From assembly GCA_002320595.1 (NCBI GenBank), contig DCKB01000047.1, forward strand, positions 1 through 20,495: a stretch of 20,495 nucleotides of DNA, written 5' to 3'. Below the pieces are notes generated by a model. That model was not told where the DNA came from. It did not search any database and worked only from the letters and a program-made list of their open reading frames with translations. Origin of the DNA: Christensenella sp. UBA1685. GTDB lineage: Bacteria; Bacillota; Clostridia; Christensenellales; CAG-138. A program made the translations under genes and the position numbers. Below are positions 1 through 12,164 of this stretch, one piece after another; position 1 is the first letter of the stretch; each line of letters begins with the position of its first letter.

Positions 1-48
1 CGGTTCCGGAATGTAGCTGTCCACTGCGTCCATCAGCTCGAAGATGCA
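1..48 (-). pseudogene. tuf: EF-Tu continuation beyond the in-frame stop (partial)
   Basis: These 16 codons follow the TAG in the same frame. They read CIFELMDAVDSYIPEP, which matches the end of the EF-Tu GTPase domain (the ELMDAVDSYIP block just before domain 2). The reading frame is intact to the window edge. The only visible lesion is therefore the stop codon, and the rest of domains 2 and 3 should lie outside the window. Confidence 0.75.
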
Positions 49-633
49 CTAGCACTCCGGCGTGTCCTTCGCAACCGCTCCGTTCTGCATCGCTTCAAGC
101 GCCTGCAGTGCGGATCCCTTCACGATCGGGATATCGTCGCCCGGGAAGTCATAGCTCGAAAGCAGCTCGCGGATTTCCATTTCAACAAGTTCAAGCAGCT
201 CTTCGTCGTCTACCTGGTCAACCTTGTTCATAAACACCACGATGTACGGCACGCCGACCTGACGCGCAAGCAGGATGTGCTCACGGGTCTGCGGCATCGG
301 GCCGTCCGCAGCAGATACCACCAGGATCGCGCCGTCCATCTGCGCTGCACCGGTGATCATGTTCTTTACGTAGTCCGCGTGACCCGGGCAGTCCACGTGC
401 GCATAGTGACGATGCTCCGTCTCATATTCCACGTGCGATGTGTTGATCGTGATTCCACGCGCCTTCTCTTCCGGCGCCTTGTCGATTTCGTCATAGCGCA
501 TTGCCGCCGCCTGTCCCTGCTGCGACAGCGCCATCGTGATCGCCGCTGTCAGCGTCGTCTTCCCATGGTCCACGTGGCCGATCGTGCCAATGTTTACGTG
601 CGGTTTCGTGCGTTCAAATTTTGCCTTTGCCAT
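49..633 (-). CDS. tuf: Elongation factor Tu, N-terminal part, stopped by an in-frame TAG
   Basis: EF-Tu delivers aminoacyl-tRNA to the ribosome as a GTP complex. The 194 visible residues are the GTPase domain: P-loop GHVDHGKT at 19-26, RGITI at 59-63, DCPGH at 81-85, NKVD at 136-139, and a GSA motif near 173. The start is ATG at 631-633, with an AAGGAG site 7 bases upstream. The gene lies 57 bases after fusA, as the last visible gene of the str operon. The family is normally about 395-400 residues, but here codon 195 is TAG (49-51). The same frame then continues with recognisable EF-Tu sequence to the window edge, so there is no frameshift. Either this copy is a true nonsense mutant, with an intact second tuf elsewhere, or one base is wrong in the assembly. 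TAG appears to be a normal stop at two other genes here, which argues against recoding. Confidence 0.9.
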   Translation of the reverse strand: MAKAKFERTKPHVNIGTIGHVDHGKTTLTAAITMALSQQGQAAAMRYDEIDKAPEEKARGITINTSHVEYETEHRHYAHVDCPGHADYVKNMITGAAQMDGAILVVSAADGPMPQTREHILLARQVGVPYIVVFMNKVDQVDDEELLELVEMEIRELLSSYDFPGDDIPIVKGSALQALEAMQNGAVAKDTPEC

Positions 634-690
634 TGTAGCTCTCCTTCTTTAAATTCAGTATGATTTCCGTTTTATTCAGCTCTGCTTCGT

Positions 691-2763
691 TTAAGCGCGC
701 AGGCCGAGGATCTTCTTTGCCACGCCATCGGACACTTGCTCATAATGGTCAAACTGCATGGTAAACGTGCCGCGTCCCTGCGTGCGGGAGCGCAGGTCGG
801 TTGAATAGCCAAACATTTCGGACAGCGGGCAGATCGCATCCACGACCTGCGCGTTGCCGCGCATCTCGGTGCCTTCGATGCGGCAGCGCCGCGCCGTGAG
901 GTTGCCGATAACGTCGCCCATATATTCTTCGGGCATGAGTACTTCAACCTTCATTACAGGTTCAAGCAGTGCGCAATGCGCTTTTTCCAGCGCATCCTTG
1001 AGCGCCATAGAGCCTGCGATCTTGTAAGCCATTTCGGAGGAGTCCACATCGTGGTAGCTGCCGTCCAGCAGCGTAGCCTTGAAATCCACAACTTCATAAC
1101 CGCCGAGCACGCCGCTGCGCGAAGCATCCTCAATGCCGCTCTTAATGGCGGGAATAAATTCTTTCGGAATCGCGCCGCCAACCGTCTTGTCCTCAAATTC
1201 AAAACCGCTGCCGGGTTCAAGGGGCGAGAATTCCACAATGCAGTGGCCGTACTGGCCGTGGCCGCCTGTTTGACGTACATAACGGCCTTCCGACTTAACG
1301 GTCTTTGTGAGCGTTTCGCGGTAAGCGACCTGCGGCTTGCCGACCTTGCACTCCACGCGGAACTCGCGGATCAAACGATCCACAATAATTTCAAGGTGGA
1401 GTTCACCCATGCCGGAGATGATGGTCTGGCCCGTCTCCTGATCGGTAAACGTCTTAAAGGTGGGGTCTTCATCCGCAAGCTTGAGCAGCGCCATGGTCAT
1501 CTTGTCCTGGCCTGCCTTGGTCTTGGGTTCAATCGCAACCTGAATGACGGGATCCGGGAACTCCATCGTTTCCAAAAGAAGCGGATTCTTTTCATCGCAA
1601 AGCGTGTCGCCGGTGCCGGTCTCCTTGAGGCCCACGAGCGCGGCGATGTCGCCCGCATGCGCTTCCTCGATTTCAGTACGGCTTGCAGCGTGCATCAAAA
1701 GGATGCGGCCAATGCGCTCACGCTTGTTCTTGGATGCGTTGTAAACGTATGTGCCGGCCTTGAGCGTGCCGCTGTATACGCGGAAAAACGCAAGTTTGCC
1801 CACATAGGGATCCGCCACGATTTTGAATGCAAGCGCGGCAAAGGGCGCATCATCCGAGCATTCGGTTGTGATGGTTTCTGCCCCGTCAATCGAGGTGCCC
1901 TGCGCCGGGGGAATGTCCAGCGGAGAGGGCATGAAATCCACGATGGCGTTCAGCAGCGGCTGCACGCCCTTGTTGCGGTAAGATGTGCCGCAGCACACGG
2001 GCACCATGCGGTTTGCGATGGTTCCCTTGCGGATCGCATGCTTAAGCTCCGCCTCGCTGATTTCTTCGCCTTCCAGATATTTCTCCATGATGGCCTCGTC
2101 CTCATCGGCAGCGGCCTCAATCATCTTCTGGCGATATTCCTCGGCCAAATCGCGCATGCTTTCAGGGATTTCTTCCTCGCGGATATCCTTGCCTTCGTTG
2201 TCGTAATAGACCTCTGCCTTCATGGTTACAAGGTCAATCAAGCCGACAAAGTCCGCTTCCGAACCGATCGGAAGCTGGATCGGCACCGCATTGGCGCTCA
2301 GGCGCTCTTGCATCATCTTTACGACATTGTAAAAATCCGCGCCCGTAATGTCCATCTTGTTGACATATGCAAGGCGGGGCACGCCATATTTGCTGGCCTG
2401 CCGCCAAACCGTTTCGGACTGCGGTTCAACGCCGCCCTTCGCGCAAAAAACGGCGACAGCGCCATCCAGCACACGGAGGGAGCGTTCTACCTCCACGGTA
2501 AAGTCCACGTGACCAGGCGTGTCAATGATGTTAATCCGGTGGCCTTTCCAATAAGCCGTTGTCGCCGCGGAGGCGATAGTGATGCCGCGCTCCTGCTCCT
2601 GCACCATGAAATCCATGGTCGCAGCGCCTTCGTGCGTTTCACCAAGCTTATGGATTTTACCGGTATAAAACAGGATGCGCTCGGTCGTCGTCGTCTTTCC
2701 CGCGTCTATATGCGCCATGATGCCGATGTTTCTCGTCATCTCAAGCGATGTGTCTCGTGCCAC
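691..2763 (-). CDS. fusA: Elongation factor G
   Basis: EF-G is the GTPase that drives ribosomal translocation and, with the recycling factor, splits ribosomes. The 690-residue length is normal. GTPase motifs are present: AHIDAGKT at 17-24, RGITI at 59-63, DTPGH at 81-85, and NKMD at 135-138. Further on are recognisable domain II to V blocks, including the SGMGELHLEI segment and the QTGGHGQYGH segment. The start is GTG at 2761-2763, with AGGAGG 7 bases upstream; no nearby ATG fits better. The gene sits 149 bases after rpsG, an unusually long gap for this operon, and the gap holds a terminator-like hairpin. A TACAAT hexamer at 2804-2809 could be the -10 of a separate fusA promoter, but I see no good -35 partner. 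Confidence 0.97.
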   Translation of the reverse strand: MARDTSLEMTRNIGIMAHIDAGKTTTTERILFYTGKIHKLGETHEGAATMDFMVQEQERGITIASAATTAYWKGHRINIIDTPGHVDFTVEVERSLRVLDGAVAVFCAKGGVEPQSETVWRQASKYGVPRLAYVNKMDITGADFYNVVKMMQERLSANAVPIQLPIGSEADFVGLIDLVTMKAEVYYDNEGKDIREEEIPESMRDLAEEYRQKMIEAAADEDEAIMEKYLEGEEISEAELKHAIRKGTIANRMVPVCCGTSYRNKGVQPLLNAIVDFMPSPLDIPPAQGTSIDGAETITTECSDDAPFAALAFKIVADPYVGKLAFFRVYSGTLKAGTYVYNASKNKRERIGRILLMHAASRTEIEEAHAGDIAALVGLKETGTGDTLCDEKNPLLLETMEFPDPVIQVAIEPKTKAGQDKMTMALLKLADEDPTFKTFTDQETGQTIISGMGELHLEIIVDRLIREFRVECKVGKPQVAYRETLTKTVKSEGRYVRQTGGHGQYGHCIVEFSPLEPGSGFEFEDKTVGGAIPKEFIPAIKSGIEDASRSGVLGGYEVVDFKATLLDGSYHDVDSSEMAYKIAGSMALKDALEKAHCALLEPVMKVEVLMPEEYMGDVIGNLTARRCRIEGTEMRGNAQVVDAICPLSEMFGYSTDLRSRTQGRGTFTMQFDHYEQVSDGVAKKILGLRA

Positions 2764-2860
2764 GTTTTCTCCTCCTTTCCCGTGGGTTCAATTCCTTTTT
2801 ATTGTATCTGTTTTCTATCCGGGCATACGTGCACGGCATTTGCCGCGCTCCCGAACGGGC

Positions 2861-2894
2861 AAAAATCAAATCCGGCGGCAAACGCCGGATTTGA
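2861..2894 (-). terminator. Intrinsic terminator or attenuator between rpsG and fusA
   Basis: Two 12-base arms (2866-2877 and 2883-2894) are perfectly complementary around a 5-base loop. On the minus strand the hairpin is followed directly by five T (2861-2865). It begins 18 bases after the rpsG stop. Stem, loop and T-run together fit a Rho-independent terminator. Because it lies inside an operon, partial termination that sets the S12/S7 to EF-G/EF-Tu ratio is a reasonable inference. Confidence 0.85.
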
Positions 2895-2912
2895 TGCAAA
2901 TCCCTTCTGGGC

Positions 2913-3383
2913 TTACCAACGATAATGCGCAAACGCCTTGTTGGCCTCGGCCATCTTGTGGGTGTCTTCCTTCTTCTTGAAAGCGTTACCCTGAGAGTTC
3001 GCAGCATCCATGATTTCGCCGGCAAGGCGCTCCATCATCGTGCGCTCACCGCGGTTGCGGGCATAGCTCACGAGCCAGCGCAGGCCAAGGGTTTGGCGGC
3101 GCTCCGGACGGATCTCGATCGGCACCTGATAGGTGGCGCCGCCAACGCGGCGAGCCTTAACTTCGAGCACGGGCATGATGTTCGCCATCGCCTGCTCAAA
3201 GACTTCCATCGGATCGCGGCCGGTTTTTTCCTTGATGATCTCAAACGCACCGTAGCAAGCCTTCTGTGCAGTGCCGCGCTTGCCATCGAGCATAACCTGG
3301 TTGATGAGCTTGGTTACGACCTTGCCACCATACATGGGGTCGTCAAGCACTTCGCGCTTGGGGATAAATCCACGTCTCGGCAT
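2913..3383 (-). CDS. rpsG: 30S ribosomal protein S7
   Basis: S7 is a primary 16S rRNA-binding protein that organises the head of the 30S subunit near the exit site. The 156-residue length is typical, and the sequence opens with MPRRG. It holds the family blocks VTKLINQVMLDGKR, VGGATYQVPIEI, and a C-terminal EANKAFAHYRW. The ATG at 3381-3383 has a GGGAGG site 8 bases upstream. The gene follows rpsL by 15 bases, so the two are probably co-transcribed and translationally close. In enterobacteria S7 represses this operon by binding its mRNA; nothing here shows whether that applies. Confidence 0.97.
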   Translation of the reverse strand: MPRRGFIPKREVLDDPMYGGKVVTKLINQVMLDGKRGTAQKACYGAFEIIKEKTGRDPMEVFEQAMANIMPVLEVKARRVGGATYQVPIEIRPERRQTLGLRWLVSYARNRGERTMMERLAGEIMDAANSQGNAFKKKEDTHKMAEANKAFAHYRW

Positions 3384-3398
3384 AACTGATTCCCTCCC

Positions 3399-3773
3399 TT
3401 ATTTCTTCGGGCGCTTTGCGCCGTAGAGCGAGCGTGCCTGCATGCGCTTGGCAACGCCGGCGGTATCCAACGCGCCGCGGATGATGTGATAGCGCACGCC
3501 GGGGAGATCCTTCACGCGGCCGCCGCGGATAAGCACAACGGAGTGCTCCTGCAGGTTGTGGCCGATGCCGGGGATGTAAGCGGTACCTTCGAGGCCGTCA
3601 GTCAAACGGATACGGGCAATTTTACGAAGCGCGGAATTCGGCTTCTTCGGGGTCATGGTACGAACGGCGGTGCATACGCCGCGGCGCTGCGGGCACTGCT
3701 TGAGGATAGGCGCATTGGATTTGTACTGCACCTGTTCACGGCCCTTGCGAACCAATTGGTTAATGGTCGGCAT
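3399..3773 (-). CDS. rpsL: 30S ribosomal protein S12
   Basis: S12 sits at the decoding centre and affects translational accuracy. The protein has 124 residues and carries CPQRRGVCT, TPKKPNSALRK, the GHNLQEHSVVLIRGGRVKD block, and the C-terminal YGAKRPKK. The lysines whose replacement usually gives streptomycin resistance, in PKKPNS and in GGRVKDLP, are both wild type. The ATG at 3771-3773 has AGGAGG 6 bases upstream. It is the first gene of the str transcription unit, driven by the promoter at 3913-3941 through a leader of about 130 bases. Confidence 0.97.
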   Translation of the reverse strand: MPTINQLVRKGREQVQYKSNAPILKQCPQRRGVCTAVRTMTPKKPNSALRKIARIRLTDGLEGTAYIPGIGHNLQEHSVVLIRGGRVKDLPGVRYHIIRGALDTAGVAKRMQARSLYGAKRPKK

Positions 3774-3820
3774 GATTTTCCTCCTGTTATAATACGGTAA
3801 TAGAATCTTGTTTATATGAA

Positions 3821-3856
3821 GAAAATCCCTTGCAACCCCTTGAAAGGGACATTTTC
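3821..3856 (-). promoter_or_regulatory. Hairpin in the rpsL leader
   Basis: An 11-bp stem with a two-base bulge can form between 3821-3831 and 3844-3856 in the leader RNA. A smaller competing stem (CCCT around a TGAA loop, 3837-3848) uses part of the same bases. Two mutually exclusive folds in a ribosomal-protein leader suggest autoregulation or attenuation, but no known leader class is recognised and no T-run follows. Confidence 0.35.
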
Positions 3857-3912
3857 CACAACATTATTTGTGCGCACACAACAAAAGCTGCGTACTTTGG
3901 CGCAACGGAAGT

Positions 3913-3941
3913 ATTTTACCATCCAGAACGCGCCTTGTCAA
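3913..3941 (-). promoter_or_regulatory. Promoter of the str operon
   Basis: A perfect TTGACA (3936-3941) is separated by 17 bases from TAAAAT (3913-3918), with an extended -10 TG one base upstream of the hexamer. The predicted start of transcription is near 3906. The promoter begins 22 bases downstream of the stop codon of the preceding gene, so rpsL-rpsG-fusA-tuf has its own strong start separate from rpoBC. Confidence 0.88.
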
Positions 3942-3962
3942 ACAAAATCGGGCATTTTTGCC

Positions 3963-4736
3963 CTATTCTTCTGCAAATTCAGCAGCTTCGGCAGGTTTGT
4001 CCGCGGTACCGTGTCCGCTTGCGCCGGTATACAGCCCTTGGCGAAACGGTTTTTTGGAGAATACCAAGCGTGAAACGTCCTTCGTTTCATAAAGCTCGAA
4101 CCAGCCAAGCCGCTTCATCCTGCGCAGCGTATCGATCCGAAAGATAGAAAGATACGTCATTTTGCCATAGCGTTTGTGTAACGCCCCGCGCCAAAGCCAA
4201 CCGCCAAGGATGCCGCCAAGCGCAAGCACAAGGAACACAATGGCAGGCAAAGCCGGGGTGATTGCCATCAAGGGCTCCCGGATTGCTCGGATGCTCATCA
4301 GCACAAAGCCGAGCACGATCGAGGCCGCCGCCGTAACAGGCGCTACATATTGCAGCATCAGATACCGTTTGCGGCAAGCGTCACAGCAAGCAAGTTGAAT
4401 CGGCAGGATGGACCCTGCACGCGCCTCCCGCTTGATGCCGAGAAAGCCCGACTGCTTGCGCCTTGGCTCCGCATTTCCAATGTCGGTTTGCGCATACCAG
4501 GCGCGCGCTCCCTTTTCCTCGCCCTTGCAGAGCACGCATTCGTTCGTCAGGAACAGCGCAGCAATCCCTTCTTCCGGCATCATTGCCGCGATCGCATCAA
4601 GATCCTGCTTCAAAAGCTGCATCTCTTCCTCGTCCCGGCCGCGCACCGTGCAGGTATCGCAGCTTTCCATGTGCAGCCGCGCACAATACTCGCTGCCATG
4701 CAGCGGGCAGTCCGTGTTTGTATAAAGCCTTGGCAT
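3963..4736 (-). CDS. Unrecognised Cys-rich protein with two membrane helices
   Basis: I do not recognise this 257-residue protein. The N-terminal part is rich in possible metal ligands: C10, H13, C18, H22, C26 and C29, then CVLC at 67-70 and CCDAC at 117-121. Two hydrophobic helices follow (about 130-149 and 157-182). A basic segment comes after them, then a polar, acidic tail ending in EE. This suggests a membrane-anchored zinc-binding protein with both termini on the same side. The ATG at 4734-4736 is chosen because AGGAGG lies 5 bases upstream; an in-frame start further upstream has no such site. It lies 120 bases after rpoC and just before the rpsL promoter, a position often held by an L7Ae-family gene in Firmicutes, but it shows no likeness to L7Ae. 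It ends in TAG. Confidence 0.8.
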   Translation of the reverse strand: MPRLYTNTDCPLHGSEYCARLHMESCDTCTVRGRDEEEMQLLKQDLDAIAAMMPEEGIAALFLTNECVLCKGEEKGARAWYAQTDIGNAEPRRKQSGFLGIKREARAGSILPIQLACCDACRKRYLMLQYVAPVTAAASIVLGFVLMSIRAIREPLMAITPALPAIVFLVLALGGILGGWLWRGALHKRYGKMTYLSIFRIDTLRRMKRLGWFELYETKDVSRLVFSKKPFRQGLYTGASGHGTADKPAEAAEFAEE

Positions 4737-4856
4737 CGTCGCCTCCTGTTTTACAAGCCGCGCGCTGCGGCTAAGCCATGCGGGCGAGCGCAAAGTGCTG
4801 CTGCCGTTTTTTGCCTGGCAGAAACAATCCGCGATCGCCCGCGCACGCTTTATTGG

Positions 4857-8393
<3,537 letters not shown>

Positions 8394-8422
8394 TGTGTTT
8401 CTCTCCCTTCCGTCCCGGTTGA

Positions 8423-11400
8423 TTACTCATGCTCGCCGTCTTCGCCGTCAAACACGGTGAAGCCGTCAAGCGGCGCGTCGTCGCTGTCCTCATCCTCGTC
8501 CTCATCGTTGAAGTCGAAGTCGTCAAATTCATTGAATTCGTCGCCGGAAGCAGGCAGCATCGTGGGCGCGTCCTCCGTGCCTGCGATATTTACATCGATG
8601 GGCGGCACATCGTCGTCATCGGTCAGTTCGCCGATCTTAATTTCCTCCTTGTTTTCCGCAAGCACCTTGATGTCAAGGCCTAGGGACTGGAGCTCCTTAA
8701 TGAGCACCTTGAAGGATTCCGGCACGCCCGGTTCCGGCACGTTCTCGCCTTTTACGATGGCCTCATACGTCTTCACGCGGCCCACGACGTCGTCGGACTT
8801 AACGGTGAGGATCTCCTGAAGCGTATTCGCCGCGCCGTAGGCTTCAAGCGCCCAAACTTCCATTTCGCCGAAGCGCTGGCCGCCGAACTGTGCCTTGCCG
8901 CCGAGCGGCTGCTGCGTCACGAGGGAGTACGGTCCCGTGGAACGCGCGTGAATCTTATCATCCACCAGGTGGTGGAGCTTGAGGTAGTACATATAGCCGA
9001 CGGATACGCGGTTTTCAAACGGTTCGCCGCTGCGGCCGTCGTAAAGGACCGTCTTTCCGTCTTCGTCGCGCCCGGCCTTCTGGAGCAGTTCCTTGATGTC
9101 CTCCTCCGAAGCGCCGTCGAATACCGGCGTGGCGATGTGCCAGCCCAGGGACTTTGCGGCCATGCCGAGGTGCAGCTCAAGCACCTGGCCGATGTTCATA
9201 CGGGACGGAACGCCGAGCGGGTTCAGAACGATCTGCAGCGGCGTGCCATCGGGCAGGAACGGCATATCCTCCTCCGGGAGGATGCGGGAAATAACGCCCT
9301 TGTTGCCGTGGCGGCCAGCCATCTTGTCGCCCACGGAGATCTTGCGCTTCTGTGCAATGTACACGCGCACAAGCTCGTTGACTCCCGGAGGCAGTTCGTC
9401 CTTGTTTTCCCGCGTGAACACTTTCACATCCACGATCACGCCGCCTTCGCCGTGCGGCACGCGCAGGGAGGTGTCGCGCACCTCGCGCGCCTTTTCGCCG
9501 AAGATCGCGCGCAGCAGGCGTTCTTCAGCGGTGAGCTCGGTTTCGCCCTTCGGCGTAACTTTGCCCACAAGGATATCGCCCGAGCGCACCTCCGCGCCGA
9601 TGCGGATGATGCCGCGCTCGTCGAGGTCGGCAAGCGCGTCCTCGCCCACGTTGGGGATGTCGCGCGTGATTTCCTCTTCGCCGAGCTTCGTGTCACGGGC
9701 CTCAGTCTCATGCTCCTCGATGTGGATGGAGGTGTAAACATCCTCCTTCACAAGCTTTTCGCTGATGAGGACAGCGTCCTCGTAGTTGTAGCCTTCCCAG
9801 GTCATAAAACCGATGAGGATATTGCGGCCAAGCGCGATCTCGCCATGCTCCGTGGATGCGCCGTCGGCAAGGACGTCGCCCTTTTGCACCGTCTGGCCGA
9901 CCGAAACGATCGGGCGCTGGTTGATGCAGGTGCCCTGGTTGGAGCGCTTGAACTTAATGAGTTTATACTGGTGGCGGATGCCGTCCGCCGATTCGGTGAC
10001 AATCTTATCCGCGCTGACGGAGACAACCTTTGCATCCTCGCGCGCAAGCACCACCACGCCGGAGTCGTGCGCAGCCTTGTATTCCATGCCCGTACCAACC
10101 ACAGGGGCTTCCGGCACGAGCAGCGGCACGGCCTGGCGCTGCATGTTGGAACCCATCAGCGCGCGGTTCGCGTCGTCGTTTTCAAGGAAGGGGATCATGG
10201 CGGTTGCCACAGAAACGAGCTGTTTGGGCGAAACGTCCATGTAATCCACATCCACGTTTTTCACTTCGATGATCTGGTCGAGCTTACGGGCCACAACACG
10301 GTCCTTTTCAAACCAGACTTTCCCGTCGTGCACGCCCGTGAGCTCATTGGCCTGGGCCACGATGTACTCGTCCTCCTCATCGGCCGTAAGGTAGATGATG
10401 TCGTCAAGAATCTCCCGGTTCTTCGCGTCCACCTTACGGTACGGCGCCTCAATAAATCCATATTTGTTGATGCGCGCATAGGTCGAAAGCGAATTGATGA
10501 GGCCGATGTTCGGTCCTTCCGGCGTCTCAATGGGGCACATGCGCCCATAGTGCGAATAGTGCACGTCGCGCACATCGAACGTGGCGCGCTCACGGTTGAG
10601 GCCGCCGGGGCCGAGCGCGGAAAGGCGGCGCTTATGCGTGAGCTCTGCAAGCGGGTTGGTCTGATCCATGAACTGCGAAAGCTGCGAAGAACCGAAGAAT
10701 TCCTTGATCGCGGCCGTCACAGGGCGGATGTTGATGAGGTTGGAGGGCATGGCAGTGTCCATGTCCTGCAGGCTCATGCGCTCGCGCACCACGCGCTCAA
10801 GGCGCGTCATGCCAACGCGGATCTGGTTTTGCAGCAGCTCGCCCACGCTGCGGATGCGGCGGTTGCCGAGATGGTCGATGTCATCCGTGCGGCCGATGCC
10901 ATAGGCCATGCCGATCAGGTAGCTGATGGAGGCTACGATGTCATCCGGCACAATATGGCGGGGGATCAGGTCGTATACATGTGCCTTGAGGAATGCCTTC
11001 AGGGCTTCCTCGTCCATGTCCTTCGCCTCCGCAAGCAGCTGCATCAGGGTCGGGTAATGCACCTTCTCATTCAGGCCTGCTTCCTCGGGGTCGAACGGCA
11101 GATACGCCGAAGCATCCACGAAGTGGTTGCCAAGCACCTTGATCTTTTTGTCTTCCACCGCAAGGTACACGGCCTTCACACCCGCATTTTCGATGTTCTT
11201 TGCAGCCTCGCGGGAAATCACCTCGCCCTCGCCCACGAACACTTCGCCCGTGGATTTGTCAATGACCGTCTCGGCGCTCACATGGCCGAAGATGCGGGAG
11301 GCGAGCGAAAGCTTTTTGTTGAATTTATAGCGGCCCACGCGCGCCAAATCATAGCGCTTGTCAAAGAACAGCGCGTTCAAAAGGCTACGGGCGCTTTCCT

Positions 11401-12142
11401 CCGTGGGCGGCTCGCCGGGGCGCTGGCGCTTATAAATCTCGATGAGGCCGTCCTCAACGGATTTTGTGGTATCCTTTTCAAGCGTGGTGAGCAAACGCTC
11501 CTCCTCGCCCAGAAGGTCGATGATCTCGGCATTGGTGCCATAGCCGAGCGCGCGCAGCAGCGCAGTGATAAACACCTTGCGCTGGCGGTCGATCTTCACA
11601 TACATGATCTCGTTGGAATCGGTTTCGTATTCTAGCCACGCGCCGCGGTTGGGGATAACCTGCGCAGAGAACAAATGCTTGCCCACCTTGTCGATCGCTT
11701 CGGTGAAATACACGCCGGGCGAGCGCACAAGCTGGCTCACGATGACGCGTTCCGCGCCGTTGATGATGAAGGTGCCCTGTTCAGTCATAAGCGGGAAATC
11801 GCCCATGAACACCGGCTGCTCCTTCACTTCTCCGGTTTCCTTATTTATAAGGCGCACGGTGACGCGCAAGGGCGCGGAATAGTTAACATCCCGCTCCTTA
11901 CATTCTTCCACGGAGTATTTCGGGTGATCAAAGTCGATGTTATAGTCCACAAATTCAAGGACCAGTTTCTCAGAATAGTCAGTGATGGGCGAAACGTCCG
12001 CCAACACCTCTTTCAGATCCTCCGTAACAAACCGCTGATAGGAATTCTTTTGAATTTCGATCAAGTCCGGCATGTCGAGAACCTCGTTGATACGGGAGAA
12101 GCTCATGCGCTTCCTCGTGCCCATCTGCACCTCATGCACCAT
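8423..12142 (-). CDS. rpoB: DNA-directed RNA polymerase subunit beta
   Basis: The beta subunit forms one jaw and much of the active site of RNA polymerase and is the target of rifampicin. The protein has 1239 residues from the ATG at 12140-12142, which has AGGAG (12151-12155) 8 bases upstream. A GTG three codons earlier is in frame but overlaps that site, so it is rejected. The start MVHEVQMGTRKR fits the Firmicutes pattern. The rifampicin cluster (about 10605-10702) reads SSQLSQFMDQTNPLAEL then THKRRLSALGPGGL, with the usual Asp, His and Ser wild type, so sensitivity is expected. The last 65 or so residues form a long acidic tail rich in Asp and Glu. The ribosomal genes rplJ and rplL, which usually precede rpoB, are absent from its upstream side. 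Confidence 0.98.
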   Translation of the reverse strand: MVHEVQMGTRKRMSFSRINEVLDMPDLIEIQKNSYQRFVTEDLKEVLADVSPITDYSEKLVLEFVDYNIDFDHPKYSVEECKERDVNYSAPLRVTVRLINKETGEVKEQPVFMGDFPLMTEQGTFIINGAERVIVSQLVRSPGVYFTEAIDKVGKHLFSAQVIPNRGAWLEYETDSNEIMYVKIDRQRKVFITALLRALGYGTNAEIIDLLGEEERLLTTLEKDTTKSVEDGLIEIYKRQRPGEPPTEESARSLLNALFFDKRYDLARVGRYKFNKKLSLASRIFGHVSAETVIDKSTGEVFVGEGEVISREAAKNIENAGVKAVYLAVEDKKIKVLGNHFVDASAYLPFDPEEAGLNEKVHYPTLMQLLAEAKDMDEEALKAFLKAHVYDLIPRHIVPDDIVASISYLIGMAYGIGRTDDIDHLGNRRIRSVGELLQNQIRVGMTRLERVVRERMSLQDMDTAMPSNLINIRPVTAAIKEFFGSSQLSQFMDQTNPLAELTHKRRLSALGPGGLNRERATFDVRDVHYSHYGRMCPIETPEGPNIGLINSLSTYARINKYGFIEAPYRKVDAKNREILDDIIYLTADEEDEYIVAQANELTGVHDGKVWFEKDRVVARKLDQIIEVKNVDVDYMDVSPKQLVSVATAMIPFLENDDANRALMGSNMQRQAVPLLVPEAPVVGTGMEYKAAHDSGVVVLAREDAKVVSVSADKIVTESADGIRHQYKLIKFKRSNQGTCINQRPIVSVGQTVQKGDVLADGASTEHGEIALGRNILIGFMTWEGYNYEDAVLISEKLVKEDVYTSIHIEEHETEARDTKLGEEEITRDIPNVGEDALADLDERGIIRIGAEVRSGDILVGKVTPKGETELTAEERLLRAIFGEKAREVRDTSLRVPHGEGGVIVDVKVFTRENKDELPPGVNELVRVYIAQKRKISVGDKMAGRHGNKGVISRILPEEDMPFLPDGTPLQIVLNPLGVPSRMNIGQVLELHLGMAAKSLGWHIATPVFDGASEEDIKELLQKAGRDEDGKTVLYDGRSGEPFENRVSVGYMYYLKLHHLVDDKIHARSTGPYSLVTQQPLGGKAQFGGQRFGEMEVWALEAYGAANTLQEILTVKSDDVVGRVKTYEAIVKGENVPEPGVPESFKVLIKELQSLGLDIKVLAENKEEIKIGELTDDDDVPPIDVNIAGTEDAPTMLPASGDEFNEFDDFDFNDEDEDEDSDDAPLDGFTVFDGEDGEHE

Positions 12143-12164
12143 CGCGTTCACTCCTATACTAGCA

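Noticed and set aside
49..51. Pyrrolysine or recoded TAG in tuf
   Set aside because: Two other genes here end naturally in TAG, no EF-Tu is known to need a special residue at this site, and no recoding signal is visible.
3949..3967. GGGCA/TGCCC hairpin after the Cys-rich gene as a terminator
   Set aside because: A 5-bp stem with an interrupted T-run is too weak to call; it may still contribute to ending the rpoBC transcript.
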